A stretch of DNA of 64,000 nucleotides from Methylobacterium sp. Leaf104. Its GTDB lineage: Bacteria; Pseudomonadota; Alphaproteobacteria; Rhizobiales; Beijerinckiaceae. Shown here piece by piece: positions 1 through 8,327 of the stretch (positions are counted from its first letter, which is position 1; each line of letters begins with the position of its first letter). Under the pieces are notes generated by a model. That model worked only from the letters and a program-made list of their open reading frames with translations. It was not told the origin of the DNA and made no database searches. The stretch spans positions 124,001 through 188,000 of the forward strand of contig NZ_LMMZ01000005.1 of assembly GCF_001422885.1 (NCBI RefSeq), read 5' to 3'. The position numbers and the translations under genes were made by a program.

Positions 1-369
1 CGCGACCGCGAAGACGTCAACAGCGTCCAGGCGCTGCTGCTCTACAACATCGGCGACAAGGAGCTCACCGCGAGCGAGCTGCGCACGAAGGGCTACTATC
101 TCGGCTCGAACGTCTCCTACAACGTCAAGAAGCTCGTCGAGGCCGGCTACCTGCACCACGCCCGGTCGAAGACCGACCGCCGCTCGGTCCGCATCAGCCT
201 GACCGACAAGGGCCGCCAGGTCCACGACATCATCCAGAGCCTCTACGACAAGCACGCCCGCACCATCCAGCCGATCGGCGGCATCTCGGACGACGATTTC
301 GGCCGCCTGAACACCGCGCTCAGCCGCCTGGAGCGCTTCTGGACCGACCAGATCCGCTACCGCCTCTGA
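1..369 (+). CDS. LdtR-like MarR-family winged-helix regulator (3' part)
   Basis: The window opens inside this gene; 122 codons plus TGA remain in frame 1. The visible part is the winged helix and C-terminal dimer helix of a MarR-type regulator: a helix-turn-helix (ELTASELRTKGYYLGSNVSY), the wing (ARSKTDRRSVRISLTDKG) and an ending in WTDQIRYRL. From memory this closely resembles LdtR of Rhizobiales, a regulator linked to L,D-transpeptidase expression and osmotic stress; that link is family knowledge, not seen here. The N-terminal helix is outside the window. A strong hairpin terminator follows 32 nt after the stop. Confidence 0.85.
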   Translation, partial: RDREDVNSVQALLLYNIGDKELTASELRTKGYYLGSNVSYNVKKLVEAGYLHHARSKTDRRSVRISLTDKGRQVHDIIQSLYDKHARTIQPIGGISDDDFGRLNTALSRLERFWTDQIRYRL

Positions 370-401
370 GGACGGACGCGCCCGCGACCCCGACGACCCA
401 G

Positions 402-423
402 CAAGCCCGGTTCGCCGGGCTTG
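402..423 (+). terminator. Rho-independent-like hairpin after the LdtR-like gene
   Basis: A perfect 9-bp stem (CAAGCCCGG/CCGGGCTTG) closed by a TTCG tetraloop, followed by TTCGCGTT rather than a strong T run. It lies 32 nt after the regulator stop codon and most likely ends that transcript. Confidence 0.75.
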
Positions 424-520
424 TTCGCGTTCGAGACCAGACCACGCTGGACCCGACCCGTGGGGCCGGCTCACCGGGACCCGGTACGAGGCCCCCGACG
501 GACCGCGGGTGCCGTGCCGG

Positions 521-1051
521 TCAGGAGCCGGCGTGCTCGGACGATTCCTCGCCGGCCGGCTTGCCGTCGTCGCGGGCGCGGTGGAGCATGAAGATCGCGA
601 ACACCATCGTGAGGATCAGGCCGGCGAGGACGCCGAGCTCGATCATCGAGGCCTGGAACAGCGCCTGCTTCTCCGGCGACCAGTCCTTGGCGTGGGTGAT
701 CTCCGACGATTGCAGGGTGATGACCAGGACGCGCCGGATCGAGGCGATGAGCCCGACGATGAGGAACGGCTCGCAGGTGAGCTTGCCCGAGCGCATCGAC
801 ACCCGCACCGTGTGCAGGATCTCGATCAGCATCAGCAGGAACAACAGCCGATCCACCACCTCGAGGATCTGGTCGGCGCCACCGAGGTGGCGCAAGGCTT
901 CCCAGGTCAGCGCGGAGGCATCGATCAGCGCGACGAGGGCGGTCAGCGCGAGGAGAAGACCGAGCGCCGCGTAGATCGCGTGCTCCGTGTGCAGAAAGAC
1001 GAAGCTCGCCGCGCGCGTGAGCCGGCCCTGATCCTCCCGGTCGTCGGACAT
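521..1051 (-). CDS. PsiE-like (phosphate-starvation-inducible PsiE family) membrane protein
   Basis: 176 residues with about four hydrophobic segments (roughly 25-45, 68-85, 95-115 and 135-157) separated by short charged loops. The pattern of an N-terminal EHAIYAALGLLL helix, the acidic VDRLLFLLMLIEILHTV helix and SMRSGKLTCEPFLIVGLIASIRRVLV is typical of the PsiE family (PF06146). The function of these inner-membrane proteins is not established, and the phosphate-starvation label is inherited from E. coli. The gene ends 470 nt from its convergent left neighbour and starts 162 nt from the end of the oxidoreductase gene on the same strand, so it probably has its own promoter in that spacer. Confidence 0.8.
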   Translation of the reverse strand: MSDDREDQGRLTRAASFVFLHTEHAIYAALGLLLALTALVALIDASALTWEALRHLGGADQILEVVDRLLFLLMLIEILHTVRVSMRSGKLTCEPFLIVGLIASIRRVLVITLQSSEITHAKDWSPEKQALFQASMIELGVLAGLILTMVFAIFMLHRARDDGKPAGEESSEHAGS

Positions 1052-1213
1052 GACGCTCTCCCCCTTTGGTTGCGACGATCAGACAGGATCGGCGCCGGGG
1101 CGTCCAGCGTGGGCGGGCTTCGAAACCCCTCCGTCCGGCCCGGGCAGGCCGGCCGGCGGGATCACGACCGCGTCAGGATCGTGCGGAAGGCGGGCGAGGG
1201 GGCTCTTCAGGGG

Positions 1214-3505
1214 TCACAGCATGTCCTCGACCCGGATCGGCAGGGTGCGGATGCGGCGGCCGGTGGCGTGGAACACCGCGTTGGCGATCGCGGCGTTGAC
1301 GCCGATGATCCCGAGCTCGCCCAGGCCCTTGAGACCGAGGGGGTTCACGGCGTCGTCCGGGTCGGGGACCAGCAGGGCCTCCACCGCCGGCGCGTCGGCC
1401 GCCGTCGCGACGAGGTACTCGGCCAGATCCGCGTTGCGGTAGTGGCCACGGTCGAGGATCGTCTCCTCCAGGAGCGCCGAGCCGAGACCCCAGATCATCC
1501 CGCCGGTGAGCTGGCTGCGCGCCGTCAGCGGGTTGAGCACGCGTCCGGCCGCGAAGGCGCCGAGGAGGCGCGGAACCCGAATCTCGCCGGTCTCCTCGTG
1601 GACGAGCACGCGCGCGAACTGGGCGCCGAAGGCCCAGGACACCGCCTTGCTGCCGGCCCCGGTGCCGAGGGCCATCCTGCCCGATTCGATCGCCGCCAGC
1701 GCCTCCGGCCCCGACCCCTCGGGCGTGAAGGCGGTCACGGTCTCGATCCCGGCGGGGTCGAGCCCCGCGACGACGGTCCCCAGCGGACAGGTCCGCCCGT
1801 CCGGCGCGACGAGCGCGCCCGCCCGCAGACGCAAAGCGGCGGGATCGGCGCCGGCCAGGGGTCCGGCCCCGGTGGCGGCCTGTGCCAGGCGGGCGCGAAG
1901 CGTCTCGCAGGCCTGCGCCAGGGTGTGGAGCAGGCTCGTCGTCGTGGACGATCCCCCTGAGAGGCCGGCGGCGGGCAGATCGGTGTCCCCGAGGCGGATG
2001 TCGACCGATTCGGGCGCGATCCCGAGCCATTCGGCGGCGCCGAGGGCCAGGAGCGTAGTGATCCCGTTGCCGATCTCGTGGTGGGCGCTGGCGACCGTGG
2101 CGCGGCCATCGGCCCCGAGACGGATCCGCATGGTGGCGGGAGAGATCTTCACCGGCCGGGCCGATGCGGCGCAGCCGAGGCCCACCCGCCAGGGGCCGTC
2201 GCGCATCCGCCCCGGTTCCGGATCGCGCTCCGGCCAGCCGAAGGCCTCCGCGCCGGCGTCGAAGCAGGCCATCAGCGGGCGGGAGGAGAACGGCTTGCCC
2301 GAGATCGGGTCCGTGGCCGTGTCGTTGCGCCGGCGCAGGGCGATGGGATCGAGCCCGAGGGCGACCGCCATCTCGTCGACGGCGCTCTCCAGGGCGAAGA
2401 GATAGGGCACCTCCGGCGGCGCCCGCATCGGCCCCGGCGTGTTGCGGTCGACCCGCGCGGCGCGCTCGTCGGTGCGCACGGCCGGACAGGCATAGAGGCT
2501 CGCGGTGACGTCGGTGCCCTCCATGGCGAAGGGGTCGAAGCGCGAAGTGATGACCTCGGCCTCGTGCACCAGGGCGGTGAAGCGCCCGTCGCCGGTCGCC
2601 CCGAGGTGGATGTCGTGCCGGGTCTCCGGACGGTAATTGGCGATGGTGAAGCCGTCCCGGCGGCTCGCCACCAGGGAAACCGGCCGCCCGAGGGCGCGGG
2701 CCGCCAGGGCGACCGGCGCCGTGTACTGGGCGAGGGCGAGCTTCGCACCGAAATGGCCGCCGATCAGGCCCGACACCACCCGGATGTCGGCCGGGTCGAG
2801 GCCGAGTTGCGCGGCCAGGCCGTGCCGGACCGCGCCGATGTAGCGCGAGGGCTCGTGGATCGTGAGGCGCGAGCCGTCCCATGCGCAGGTCGTGCCGAAC
2901 AGCTCGATCGGGTTGTGATGCTGGATCGGCGTCCCGTAGCGGGCGCTCACCGTCACCGCGGCCCGCGCCAGGGCACCGTCGGCGTCTCCGGTGCGGGGGT
3001 CGTGGTGCTCTCGCTTCAGGTCGGCGAGCCGCAGGGTCTCGGCCAGGGGGGCGTCGAACCCGTCGGCGAAATCCTCGGCCGCGTAGCGCACGATCGTCCG
3101 GGCGGCGGCCTCCCGGGCGGCCTCCCGGGCGGCCTCGATGGTCTCCGCCACCACGAGGGCGACGATCTGGCCGGCATAGGCGACCGCATCCGAGCCCAGC
3201 GGCAGGTGACCGCTATTGGCGAAGCCCCCGGCCATCAGGTGCTTCACCGGCCGGATGGCACCGGCGAGGTCCCGGTGGGTGAAGATGCGCAGGCAGCCTG
3301 GGACCGCCTCCGCGGCGGCGAGGTCGAAGCCGATGATCCGTCCGCGCGGGATCGTGCTGGTGACCAGGGCCGCATGGGCGAGGCCCTCCAGGCGCGTGTC
3401 CGAGGCATAGGTCGCACGGCCCGTGACCTTGGCGGCGCCCTCGACGCGGGGATGCGGATGCCCGAGCCAGGCCGGATGGTCGAGCGCGTCGGTCGGTATC
3501 GCCAT
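1214..3505 (-). CDS. Molybdopterin-binding subunit of a xanthine-oxidase-family aldehyde oxidoreductase (PaoC-like)
   Basis: 763 residues, the size of a stand-alone large subunit. The N-terminal a/b hammerhead (about 15-150) begins RVEGAAKVTGRATYASD; the molybdopterin domains follow, with GGHFGAKLAL, the PGPMRAPPEV loop, GGSSTTTS and the C-terminal KGLGELG motif whose Glu730 is the expected active-site base. The family oxidises aldehydes or N-heterocycles as part of a heterotrimer with [2Fe-2S] and FAD subunits. Neither partner is adjacent: the upstream neighbour on this strand is a hydrolase and the downstream one is PsiE-like. A 12-bp in-frame repeat near 3108-3143 encodes AREA repeats. The best match from memory is PaoC/YagR; the substrate cannot be read from the sequence. 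Confidence 0.9.
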   Translation of the reverse strand: MAIPTDALDHPAWLGHPHPRVEGAAKVTGRATYASDTRLEGLAHAALVTSTIPRGRIIGFDLAAAEAVPGCLRIFTHRDLAGAIRPVKHLMAGGFANSGHLPLGSDAVAYAGQIVALVVAETIEAAREAAREAAARTIVRYAAEDFADGFDAPLAETLRLADLKREHHDPRTGDADGALARAAVTVSARYGTPIQHHNPIELFGTTCAWDGSRLTIHEPSRYIGAVRHGLAAQLGLDPADIRVVSGLIGGHFGAKLALAQYTAPVALAARALGRPVSLVASRRDGFTIANYRPETRHDIHLGATGDGRFTALVHEAEVITSRFDPFAMEGTDVTASLYACPAVRTDERAARVDRNTPGPMRAPPEVPYLFALESAVDEMAVALGLDPIALRRRNDTATDPISGKPFSSRPLMACFDAGAEAFGWPERDPEPGRMRDGPWRVGLGCAASARPVKISPATMRIRLGADGRATVASAHHEIGNGITTLLALGAAEWLGIAPESVDIRLGDTDLPAAGLSGGSSTTTSLLHTLAQACETLRARLAQAATGAGPLAGADPAALRLRAGALVAPDGRTCPLGTVVAGLDPAGIETVTAFTPEGSGPEALAAIESGRMALGTGAGSKAVSWAFGAQFARVLVHEETGEIRVPRLLGAFAAGRVLNPLTARSQLTGGMIWGLGSALLEETILDRGHYRNADLAEYLVATAADAPAVEALLVPDPDDAVNPLGLKGLGELGIIGVNAAIANAVFHATGRRIRTLPIRVEDML

Positions 3506-3591
3506 CGGCCTCTCCTCGCCTCACCGCAGGAGTAACCGCAGGACCGGCCCGCCCGATCCGGGCGCGACCCCGAGTCGCTCGACGCCGGCCC

Positions 3592-4515
3592 TCAGGCGAG
3601 GAAGGGCAGCAGGTGGTCGAGCACGATCTCGGGCGCCTCCTCCTGGAGCAGGTGCCCGCAGGGCAGGGCATGTCCGTCCACCCGGTCGGCCTTCTCGCGC
3701 CAGGTCGCGGCGACGTCGTAGAGCTGCCCGACCGTGCCCTGCGCACCCCAGAGGGCGAGGAGCGGCGCGGTGACCCGGCGCCCGGCCGCCTCGTCGGCGG
3801 CATCGTGTTCGAGGTCGATGCCGGCCGCGGCGCGATAATCCTCGCAGATCGCGTGGATGCCGCCGGGGGCGCGGTAGCAGCGCAGGTATTCCCGGATCAG
3901 CGCCTCGCTCGGGATGCCGGGCGTCCGGCTCTGGCCGGCGAGGTGGTGACGCAGGTACGCCTCCGGATCGGCGCCGATCATCCGCTCGGGCAGAGGCGCC
4001 GGCTGGATCAGGAAGAACCACCAGAAATACCGGGTCGCGAAGGCGCGGTCGGTGCGGGCGTACATCGTCTGCGTCGGCGCGATGTCGAGGACGGCGAGGC
4101 GGTCCACTGCGGCGGCATGGTCGAGGGCCATGCGGTGTGCGACGCGCCCGCCGCGATCATGCCCGACCACGGCGAAGCGCTCGTGGCCGCAGGCGCGCAT
4201 CAGCGCGACGGCGTCGGCCGCCATGGCCCGCTTGGCATAGGGCGCGTGATCGGCCGCCGAGGCCGGGCGATCCGAATCGCCGTAGCCGCGCAGGTCGGGG
4301 GCGACCACCGGATGGCCGGCCTCCCGCAGCCGGGGCGCCACCGCGTGCCAGGTGGCGTGGGTCTGGGGATGGCCGTGCAGGAGCAGCACCGGCAGCCGGT
4401 GACCGTCGGGGGACCGGGCGACCCGGAGCCGGATATCGGGCAGCGCCACGTCGGCGAGGTCGAAGCCGGACAGGAACGGGCACGGCCCGCGGCGGGTGAT
4501 GTCGATCGGCGGCAT
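3592..4515 (-). CDS. Haloacetate-dehalogenase-like alpha/beta hydrolase
   Basis: 307 residues with a complete alpha/beta-hydrolase core: oxyanion HGHPQ (48-52), nucleophile elbow GHDRGG with Asp120, Arg121 and Arg124, acid Asp144 (LAVLDIAPT) and general base His288 (PCGHLLQEE). The cap holds WWFFLIQPAPLPE (165-177) and EDYRAAAGIDLEHD (225-238). These blocks match fluoroacetate dehalogenase (RPA1163/DehH1 type), which cleaves C-halogen bonds through an Asp ester. However, from memory the halide pocket of RPA1163 uses a His-Trp pair and a Tyr; here the pair is Trp165-Trp166 and the Tyr position is Gly or Ile. Fluoroacetate activity is therefore doubtful, and another haloacid or an epoxide is possible. 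It lies 86 nt upstream of the molybdopterin subunit on the same strand and may be co-transcribed. Confidence 0.85.
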   Translation of the reverse strand: MPPIDITRRGPCPFLSGFDLADVALPDIRLRVARSPDGHRLPVLLLHGHPQTHATWHAVAPRLREAGHPVVAPDLRGYGDSDRPASAADHAPYAKRAMAADAVALMRACGHERFAVVGHDRGGRVAHRMALDHAAAVDRLAVLDIAPTQTMYARTDRAFATRYFWWFFLIQPAPLPERMIGADPEAYLRHHLAGQSRTPGIPSEALIREYLRCYRAPGGIHAICEDYRAAAGIDLEHDAADEAAGRRVTAPLLALWGAQGTVGQLYDVAATWREKADRVDGHALPCGHLLQEEAPEIVLDHLLPFLA

Positions 4516-4571
4516 GGCGTTCCGGAGGCAGCGCAGGGAGGTTTCGGCGGTTCAGGCGGTCGCGTTCCGCC

Positions 4572-5726
4572 TCAACCCTTCCAGTTCTTCAGGGCCGCGA
4601 ACGGGCTCAGCGCCGGGTCGGCCGCCGGCGGGTTGAGCACCGGCTCGACCTGCGCGATGGCGTCCGCCAGGGAGAAGGCCGAGCCGCTGGTCAGCTTCCC
4701 GCCGGCGGCGTCCTTGTGCCCACCGCCGCGGAAGCGCCGCGCGCCGTCGAGGGCGGTCTCGTTGTTGGAGCGGAAGGACATCGTGCCGGCCCGCTGCACG
4801 TTGAGGACCCGCTTGGCGCGACCGCTCTCCATGATCAGGTCCGAGACTCGCTGGAAGGTGCCCGAATCGAGGCCGAAGGACATCAGCGTCCCGTCCGAGA
4901 GGGGATGGAACAGGTCGGAGCGGGCGAGCACCCGGGCGATGCGCATGCGGGTGGTGAGCGTGCGGTCGTCGCCATCGTCGTCGGCGAGGTAGGCGTCGAG
5001 GATGGCCTTGCGCAGGGCCGGCACCTGGCCCTCGATCACGGCCGGGGACGCGCCGTCGCCGAGCAGGCGCGCGACCCCGAGCAGGAGGTCGCCGACGAAG
5101 CGGTCGTGCCAGGGATGGCCGATCGGCACGAGGTTGGAGACGTTGTCCCAGAACATCTCGTCGAGGCTGAGGCCGCTGCGGAATTCCGGGCGGTCCTTGC
5201 GCCAGAGGTCGACCGCATCCACCGCCGTCACCAGGGCGCCGAGGATCGGGTCCTCGCCGGCCGCGCGGGTCGCGTAGAGCGTCCGGTGCTCGTAGGCCAT
5301 GCGGGTGGCGCAGCGGGCCTCGTCGATGAGCACGACGATGTTCGGGTCCTCGAGATCGAAGCGCAGGAGGCCCGGCACGTCCGGATCGGCCTGCGGCGCC
5401 AGTCCCTGGTCGCGCAGCTGGTCCACCGACGAGGCGTGGTGGTCGAGCACGACGAGGCGGTGGCGCGCCTCCGGCTCGCGCCGGCGGTTGAGGGCGGCGA
5501 AGTTGCGGATGAACGTCACCGCGACCGCCTCGAGGCCGAGATCGGTCATCAGGATCATCTCGGGTGCCGCGGTCTTGCCGAGGCGCTTCAGCTCGGTCTC
5601 GACCACCGGCCCGACATCGGAATAGCGCGGCACGTGCACGATCCGGGCGACGTCGGCGAACTGGCCGACCACCGTGGAGGCGCCGTAGCCGTCGAGGTCG
5701 TGGTGGGTGAGCTGGGTGATGTGCAC
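4572..5726 (-). CDS. DHH/DHHA1-family phosphoesterase
   Basis: 384 residues. The N-terminal DHH domain shows THHDLDGYGAS (7-17), ILMTDLG (about 58-64) and the name-giving LDHHASS (about 93-99); the C-terminal DHHA1 domain carries the substrate-binding FRGGGHKDAAGGKL (about 340-353). The family uses two metal ions to hydrolyse short oligonucleotides, pAp or cyclic dinucleotides. The N-terminal motif begins within ten residues of the ATG, which supports this start. It is divergent from dinB with a 232-bp spacer. I cannot choose between nanoRNase and cyclic-dinucleotide phosphodiesterase from sequence; no signal peptide, so cytoplasmic. Confidence 0.85.
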   Translation of the reverse strand: MHITQLTHHDLDGYGASTVVGQFADVARIVHVPRYSDVGPVVETELKRLGKTAAPEMILMTDLGLEAVAVTFIRNFAALNRRREPEARHRLVVLDHHASSVDQLRDQGLAPQADPDVPGLLRFDLEDPNIVVLIDEARCATRMAYEHRTLYATRAAGEDPILGALVTAVDAVDLWRKDRPEFRSGLSLDEMFWDNVSNLVPIGHPWHDRFVGDLLLGVARLLGDGASPAVIEGQVPALRKAILDAYLADDDGDDRTLTTRMRIARVLARSDLFHPLSDGTLMSFGLDSGTFQRVSDLIMESGRAKRVLNVQRAGTMSFRSNNETALDGARRFRGGGHKDAAGGKLTSGSAFSLADAIAQVEPVLNPPAADPALSPFAALKNWKG

Positions 5727-5909
5727 GTGCCTGTCCTCGGGCGGGTCGCGAAGCGGGGGCGCCGCGTGTCGTGCGGCGTCCGTCGCGTGGTCTCGGCGCC
5801 CTTATGGGCCACGCCCGCCTCCGGGGCGAGCCCTGCCGCGCCTGCGTCGGTTCCGCGGTGGATCGTGGGAAGGCCGGGCTTGATTCCCGCGCTCGAACCG
5901 GGATTCTGC

Positions 5910-5924
5910 GAACAGAACACGAAC
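5910..5924 (+). promoter_or_regulatory. Alphaproteobacterial LexA (SOS) box upstream of dinB
   Basis: GAAC-N7-GAAC, exactly the direct-repeat form that LexA of alphaproteobacteria recognises (GTTC-N7-GTTC on the other strand). It ends 34 nt before the dinB start codon, the right place to repress its promoter. It could also affect the divergent DHH gene. Confidence 0.8.
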
Positions 5925-5958
5925 ACGGGCCGACAACCGATCGGGAGGGGCGTCCGCG

Positions 5959-7047
5959 ATGGACCCGGACGACGCGGGCGCGATCCGCAAGATCATCCAC
6001 ATCGACATGGACGCCTTCTACGCCTCCGTGGAGCAGCGCGACGATCCCGCCCTGCGGGGCCGGCCGGTGGCGGTGGGCGGATCGCGCGAGCGCGGGGTCG
6101 TGGCGGCGGCGAGCTACGAGGCGCGGGCCTTCGGCGTGCGCTCGGCCATGCCCTCGGTGACGGCGCGCCGGCTCTGCCCCGACCTCGTCTTCGTCAAGCC
6201 GCGCTTCGAGGTCTACCGGGCGATCTCCGAGCAGATCCGGGCGGTCTTCGCCGAGCACACCGACCTGATCGAGCCCGTCGCCCTCGACGAGGCCTATCTC
6301 GACGTGACGGAGAACCGGCAGGGGCTGCCGACCGCCACCGCGGTGGCCCGCGCGATCCGGGCCTCGATCCGCGCGCAGACCGGGCTCGTGGCCTCGGCGG
6401 GCGTCTCCTACAACAAGTTCCTGGCCAAGGTCGCCTCCGACTTCCGCAAGCCCGACGCCCTGTTCGTGATCACGCCCACCATGGGGCCGGCCTTCGTCGA
6501 GGACCTGCCGATCGGGCGCTTCCACGGCATCGGGCCCGTCACCGAGGCCCGCATGAAGGCGCTCGGCATCCTGACCGGGCGCGACCTGCGCGCCCTCAGC
6601 CTCGAGACCCTGACGGCGCGGTTCGGCGCCTCGGCGCCCTACTATCACGGGGTGTCGCGTGGGATCGACGTGCGCCCGGTCCGGGTGAACCGGATCCGGA
6701 AGTCCATCGGCGCCGAGAATACCTTCTCGGAGGATTCGGCCGATTACGCGGTGCTCGCCGGGCGCCTGACGCCGATCCTCGACAAGGTCTGGGGGGCCGC
6801 CGCCGCCAAGGAGGTCCGGGCCCGCACGGTGACGCTGAAGGTGAAGTTCGCGGATTTCGAGCAGATCACCCGGGCCCGCTCGCTGCCCGGCTTCGTGCCG
6901 GACCGCTCCGCCCTGGAAGAGGCCGTGCTCACCCTCCTGCGCGACCTGTTCCCCCTGCGGCGCAGCGTCCGCCTCCTCGGAGTCTCCCTCTCCGCCCTGG
7001 AGCACGGCCCGGCCCCCGAACCGCGCCAGCTCGGCCTCGGCCTGTGA
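5959..7047 (+). CDS. dinB: DNA polymerase IV (Y-family translesion polymerase)
   Basis: 362 residues, normal for DinB. The palm carries IDMDAFYASVEQ with catalytic Asp16 and ALDEAYLDV with Asp110-Glu111; SAGVSYNKFLAKVASDFRKPD is the Y-family fingers/thumb signature, followed by the helix-hairpin-helix GRFHGIGPVTEARMKALGI and the little finger (about 235-345). The protein ends QLGLGL, a beta-clamp-binding motif like QLVLGL of E. coli Pol IV. It carries out error-prone synthesis past lesions in the SOS response. A purine-rich GGGAGGGG lies upstream of ATG, and a LexA box is at 5910-5924. It converges on the MFS gene with a 16-nt gap. Confidence 0.95.
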   Translation: MDPDDAGAIRKIIHIDMDAFYASVEQRDDPALRGRPVAVGGSRERGVVAAASYEARAFGVRSAMPSVTARRLCPDLVFVKPRFEVYRAISEQIRAVFAEHTDLIEPVALDEAYLDVTENRQGLPTATAVARAIRASIRAQTGLVASAGVSYNKFLAKVASDFRKPDALFVITPTMGPAFVEDLPIGRFHGIGPVTEARMKALGILTGRDLRALSLETLTARFGASAPYYHGVSRGIDVRPVRVNRIRKSIGAENTFSEDSADYAVLAGRLTPILDKVWGAAAAKEVRARTVTLKVKFADFEQITRARSLPGFVPDRSALEEAVLTLLRDLFPLRRSVRLLGVSLSALEHGPAPEPRQLGLGL

Positions 7048-7063
7048 TCCGGATCCGCCCGGC

Positions 7064-8226
7064 TCAGGGACAGGCCGGCGCGGCGACGATGCGCTGGCCG
7101 CGCCGCAGGATCAGGATGAAGGCGAGGCCGAACGCCGCCATCGCGGCCCCGGCCACCGAGACCGCCGGATAGCCGCCGCCGAGATCGATCACGAGGCCGC
7201 CGAGAGCCGCACCGATGGCGTTGCCGAGGTTGAAGGCGCCGATATTCAGTGCCGAGGCGAGGTTGGGCGCCGCGTCGGCCTCCGCCATCACCCGCATCTG
7301 CAGGGGCGGGCGAAGCTCGCGACGCCCCAGAGCAGGACGAGCGGAGCGGCGACCCAGCGCGATTCCATCCCGACGGCGAACACCCCGAGCAGCACCACCA
7401 GCGCCACCAGGGACGCGATGATCGTTCCGTCCACCGTGCGGTCGGCCAGGCGTCCGCCCGCCCAGTTGCCCAGGGTCAGGCCGACGCCGTAGGTCACCAG
7501 CATGGCCGTGACGAAGGACGTGTCCGCCCCCGCCTCGATGCGCAGGATCGGGACGATGTAGGTGAAGACCGTGAACATCGCGCTCGACCCGAGGACCGTG
7601 AGGGCGAGGGCACCGAGGACGGCCGGCCGCGCCACGACCCGCAGCTCCGCGCGGATATCGGGGGCGCCGTCCACGGGCAGGGGCGGCAGGGCGAGCCGCA
7701 GCGACAGCATCGCGACGGCGCCGATGCCGGCGATGCCCCAGAAGGCGGCGCGCCAGCCCAGCGCCTCCCCGACCCAGGCGGCGACGGGCACGCCGCCGAT
7801 CGTCGCGACGGTCAGGCCCGAGAACATCGCGGCCACCGCGGCCGCGCGCCGCTCGGGCGGCACCAGTCCGGCAGCCACCACCGATCCGATCCCGAAGAAG
7901 GCGCCGTGGTTGAAGGCCGTGACGATCCGGGCCGCGAGCAGCATCGCGTAGCCGTCGGCGAGGGCCGAGATCACGCTGCCCGCCGTGAAGATGCCCATGA
8001 GGCCCACCAGCAGGGCCCGGCGCGGCGCCCGCGCGAAGGCGAGGGTCATCAGCGGGGCCCCGATCAGGACGCCGAGCGCATAGGCGCTGACCAGCAGGCC
8101 GGCGGCCGGGATCGACACGCCGAGATCGCTGGCGATCAGCGGCAGCATGCCCATCGGCGAGAATTCGGTGACGCCGATCCCGAAGGCGCCGATGGCCAGG
8201 GCCAGCAGGGGTGGATGGATTGTCAT
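7064..8226 (-). pseudogene. MFS transporter (AraJ/YdhP-type sugar or drug efflux), frameshifted
   Basis: Reading from ATG at 8226, about 305 residues form a normal 12-helix MFS N-terminal and middle part (MTIHPPLLALAIGAFGIGVTEF, then TFNHGAFFGIGSVVAA) down to LWGVASFA. That frame stops at 7288, while the rest of the protein (LQMRVMAEADAAPNLASALNIGAFNLGNAIGAALGG to the TGA at 7064) continues in another frame. The switch falls between about 7304 and 7311 in a GC run (CGCCCC on the coding strand) and equals a net loss of one base, for example 1 or 7 nt. Either a recent pseudogene or a sequencing error. The divergent LysR gene is its likely regulator. Family members export arabinose-like sugars or drugs. 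Confidence 0.8.
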
Positions 8227-8327
8227 GGGGAGGCCTCTCGGTAATCGTTCCCGACAGGCACATGATGCAGCGCGACACAGGTCGGTAGCCGATCTTTCGG
8301 ACCGACATCTGTGCATGAGGAGCACGA

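Noticed and set aside
3108..3143. 12-bp repeat inside the molybdopterin subunit gene
   Set aside because: It stays in frame and codes for a short AREA helix repeat in a helical region, so it is probably ordinary coding drift.
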